The translations under genes and the position numbers were made by a program. DNA of 64,000 bases from an uncultured Bacteroidales bacterium (lineage in GTDB: Bacteria > Bacteroidota > Bacteroidia > Bacteroidales > UBA932): NCBI GenBank assembly GCA_944325505.1, contig CALVAJ010000004.1:1-64000 (forward strand), in the 5' to 3' direction. Shown here one piece after another: positions 61,849 to 64,000 of this stretch. Positions within the stretch are counted from its first letter, which is position 1. Each line of letters begins with the position of its first letter. The notes below the pieces were generated by a model that saw only the letters and a program-made list of their open reading frames with translations, ran no database searches and had not been told where the DNA came from.

Positions 61849-63156
61849 CTACATGCTGAAACTGCGGTAATGCGGCCCGAACCTTTCGAATGCGGCCCTT
61901 TCGAGCGATTCCCTGTGGTCGGGATGTGCGATGCCGATAATAAGTTTGGCCCTTTCCTGCAGAGACTTTCCGTAAAGGTCGACTGTCCCGTATTCTGTGA
62001 CGAGATAATGGATGTGTGCCCGTGATGTCACTACTCCTGCTCCGCTCAGCAGGGCAGGGGTGATTTTGCTTTCCCCGTTCCGGGTACAGGATGGCATTGC
62101 TATTATGGCTTTGCCTCCGCTGGAGAGCGAAGCCCCGTAAATGAAATCCACCTGGCCGCCTGCCCCCGAATAGAATTTCGTCCCGAGCGAGTCTGCGCAG
62201 ACCTGTCCGGTCAGATCGACCTGCAGCGCTGAATTTATGGCTGTGGTCTTGGGATTTCTGGCTATGTTGAACGGGTCATTGGTATAGCCTACATCCATCA
62301 TTGCCACCATAGGGTTGTCATCCAGGAATTCATAGCATTTCTGTGACCCCATAACGAACGTGGATACCATCTTCCCTTTATCGATGCCTTTTCTTGCACC
62401 GTTGATTACCCCTTTTTCTACAAGTCTCAGAACCCCGTCGGCGAACATTTCCGTGTGGATTCCGAGATCCTTGTGCCCTTCAAGCTGTCCGAGCACCGCA
62501 TTGGGTATGGCGCCAATGCCCATCTGCAGGCACGCCCCGTCTTCTATCAGCTCCGCACAGTTCTTTCCGATAGCTTCCTCTATTTCATTCGGGGCATGGA
62601 ATTCTGCCGGCAGCAGAGGGGTATTGTCCTCCACGAATATGTCTATGCTGTCCATCGGTATGATCGCCTGGCCCCATGACCGCGGAACATATTTGTTGAC
62701 GACGGCGATGACGGTCTTGGCACATTCTATCGCGGCAAGGGTGGCATCGACGGACGTTCCCAGAGATACGAACCCGTGTTTGTCGGGAGGACAGACCTGT
62801 ATCATTGCCACATCGCACGGCAGCGCCCCGCATCTGTACAGTTTCTGCGTCTCGCTCAGCAGCACCGGAATGTAGTCGGAATACCCGCTCTGGACACTCT
62901 TCCTTACATTTGATCCGATGAAGAATCCCTGATGGAAAAAGATTCCGTCGAATTTCGGATCGGCATATGGGGCCTGCCCTTCAGTATGGAGGTGGTGTAT
63001 CCTTACATTTTCCAGCTCTCCGGCTTCGCCTCTTCTGCAGAGGGCTTCTATGAGCACTTTCGGTGCACTGGCTACGCTGCTCAGGTGTACATGGTCCCCG
63101 GATTTCACTGCCTTGACTGCTTCATCGGCCGAGACGAAATGGATTTCTTTTCTCAT
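61849..63156 (-). CDS. Acetyl-CoA hydrolase/transferase family (acyl-CoA:acetate CoA-transferase)
   Basis: Moves CoA between acyl groups and acetate, or hydrolyses acyl-CoA. The 435 residues contain QMGIGAIPNAV, the catalytic Glu in GIHTEMFADG (E236), and the late FYSGAGGQVDFIYGASLS, which characterises the 4-hydroxybutyrate / butyryl-CoA:acetate CoA-transferase group. The exact acyl substrate is not readable; candidates are succinyl-, butyryl-, propionyl- or 4-hydroxybutyryl-CoA. It stands alone on the minus strand, divergent from the SulP gene. Confidence 0.9.
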   Translation of the reverse strand: MRKEIHFVSADEAVKAVKSGDHVHLSSVASAPKVLIEALCRRGEAGELENVRIHHLHTEGQAPYADPKFDGIFFHQGFFIGSNVRKSVQSGYSDYIPVLLSETQKLYRCGALPCDVAMIQVCPPDKHGFVSLGTSVDATLAAIECAKTVIAVVNKYVPRSWGQAIIPMDSIDIFVEDNTPLLPAEFHAPNEIEEAIGKNCAELIEDGACLQMGIGAIPNAVLGQLEGHKDLGIHTEMFADGVLRLVEKGVINGARKGIDKGKMVSTFVMGSQKCYEFLDDNPMVAMMDVGYTNDPFNIARNPKTTAINSALQVDLTGQVCADSLGTKFYSGAGGQVDFIYGASLSSGGKAIIAMPSCTRNGESKITPALLSGAGVVTSRAHIHYLVTEYGTVDLYGKSLQERAKLIIGIAHPDHRESLERAAFERFGPHYRSFSM

Positions 63157-63208
63157 CAGTGTTATGTTTTTTACGCGTTTTTTCGATCAATATGTCGGAT
63201 TTCCGACC

Positions 63209-63236
63209 CAAATATAACGTTATTGTTTTATATTTG
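63209..63236. promoter_or_regulatory. Divergent -7 elements for CoA-transferase and SulP genes
   Basis: On the minus strand TATATTTG (63216-63209) and on the plus strand TATATTTG (63229-63236) both match TAnnTTTG. Neither has a convincing TTTG at -33. The plus-strand element lies 25 bases before the SulP ATG. Confidence 0.4.
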
Positions 63237-63260
63237 CGCCATTTTTGAAAAAAGCGGAAT

Positions 63261-64000
63261 ATGGAGTTTAATCTTGGAAAGACATTCAGACCTAAATTTT
63301 TCAGTCTGTTCAGGAAAGGAAGGTACAGTTCAGCAGCGTTTGCATCGGATCTTGCGGCAGGAGTCATAGTGGGAATCATAGCCTTGCCGCTTGCCATCGC
63401 ATTCGGAATCGCCAGCGGCGTGACTCCCCAGCAGGGACTGATAACTGCCATAGTGGCCGGTTTTCTTGTGTCGGTTTTCGGAGGGTCGAGATATCTTATC
63501 GGCGGACCGACCGGGGCCTTTATCGTGATAGTATCGGGGATTGTGGCCCAGTACGGGATCCAGGGGCTGGTCATCGCGACCATCATGGCCGGAGTCATCC
63601 TCGTAGTCATGGGACTGTGCCGTATGGGGGCTATTTTCAGATTCATACCTTATCCGATAGTCGTAGGTTTTACAAGCGGTATCGCGCTGACCATATTTTC
63701 TACGCAGGTGAAGGATTTCCTCGGACTGGATGTAGATGTCCCGTCCGGATTCATTCCCGAATGGATATGCTACATAAAGAATATCGGTTCTGCGGACCTG
63801 GCTGAAACGGCCATGAGCCTGTGCTGCCTGCTGGTCATAATATTCTGGGGGAAATTCAGCAAGAAAGTCCCTGGCTCGCTGATTGCGCTGATATTCGGGA
63901 CAGTGGCTTCTCTGCTGCTGAGCCGTTTCGCCGGGGTGGAGCTTGCCACTATCGGTTCCAAGTTCCCCGAGCTGGCGGCCGGACTTCCGATGCCCAGACC
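63261..64000 (+). CDS. SulP family inorganic anion transporter (partial, cut by window end)
   Basis: The frame opening at the ATG 63261 runs off the window with 246 complete codons and no stop. It reads as the membrane half of a SulP (SLC26-type) transporter: AGVIVGIIALPLAIAFGIASG near residue 33, VSVFGGSRYLIGGPTGAFIV near residue 70 (the SulP signature region), then IPYPIVVGFTSGIALTIFSTQV. A C-terminal STAS domain is expected beyond the edge but cannot be seen. Substrates of the family include sulfate, bicarbonate and other anions. Confidence 0.9.
   Translation, partial: MEFNLGKTFRPKFFSLFRKGRYSSAAFASDLAAGVIVGIIALPLAIAFGIASGVTPQQGLITAIVAGFLVSVFGGSRYLIGGPTGAFIVIVSGIVAQYGIQGLVIATIMAGVILVVMGLCRMGAIFRFIPYPIVVGFTSGIALTIFSTQVKDFLGLDVDVPSGFIPEWICYIKNIGSADLAETAMSLCCLLVIIFWGKFSKKVPGSLIALIFGTVASLLLSRFAGVELATIGSKFPELAAGLPMPR

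Noticed and set aside
1..64000. CRISPR arrays, toxin-antitoxin pairs, phage genes, restriction systems or integrases
   Set aside because: I looked for repeated spacers, small paired genes, phage structural proteins and recombinases and found none that I can support.

Overview
This 64 kb window looks like chromosomal DNA of a gut-type anaerobe of the order Bacteroidales. The evidence is a SusC/SusD glycan-uptake locus, Bacteroidota-restricted families (DUF4837, DUF4290, DUF3822, FISUMP lipoproteins), promoters of the Bacteroidota type (TTTG, 19-20 bases, TAnnTTTG), no strong Shine-Dalgarno sequences, and oxygen-sensitive metabolism (2-oxoacid:ferredoxin oxidoreductase, reverse rubrerythrin, phosphotransbutyrylase/butyrate kinase). 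I cannot name the genus from sequence alone.

Layout. 1-167: a possible remnant of an insertion-sequence end, then a terminator. 168-4548 (minus): dsbD, rny, a probable 6S RNA, zapA and a small coiled-coil gene. 4627-7350 (minus): a four-subunit 2-oxoacid:ferredoxin oxidoreductase. 7476-12644 (minus): tRNA-Pro, rpsT, tRNA-Glu, a DUF4837 lipoprotein, rseP, dxr and an M23 peptidase. 12670-15599 (plus): ruvX, def, a phosphohexomutase and a thioredoxin. 15704-24517: reverse rubrerythrin (minus), then a SLC13-type transporter with RCK domains and the AddB/AddA recombination helicase-nuclease (plus).

24555-40173 is the accessory core: a mannan/alpha-mannoside utilisation locus. A divergent GntR/UTRA regulator faces an apparent single operon of nine genes: a two-domain mannose-6-phosphate isomerase, a ROK kinase, SusC, SusD, a SusE-like lipoprotein, two GH76 endo-mannanases, a GH92 alpha-mannosidase and an MFS sugar transporter. 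The inferred route is surface binding and cleavage, import by SusC/D, trimming to mannose, MFS import, phosphorylation by ROK and isomerisation to fructose-6-phosphate. SusC is split by a +1 shift in a run of nine G; eight G would restore a protein of 1014 residues. This is the most striking feature here and could be phase variation, a decaying gene or a sequencing error.

40311-49707: DUF4290, FtsK, a LolA-like carrier, a LemA/TPM/TPM/FISUMP group, ApbE and a core-only ComEC. 49805-53087: ackA-ptb-buk, with no pta alongside. 53063-59247 (minus): a compact six-gene run of NrnA-like phosphoesterase, two FKBP isomerases, a MATE transporter, a cytidylate-kinase-like protein and a serine hydrolase. 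59387-61825 (plus): a conserved unknown, DUF3822, rsmD and ybaK. The window ends with an acyl-CoA transferase (minus) and a SulP anion transporter cut by the edge.

I did not find an unmistakably new defence or mobile system. The best leads are the poly-G SusC, the GntR-controlled mannan locus with its unusual isomerase and ROK kinase, and the 6S RNA candidate.
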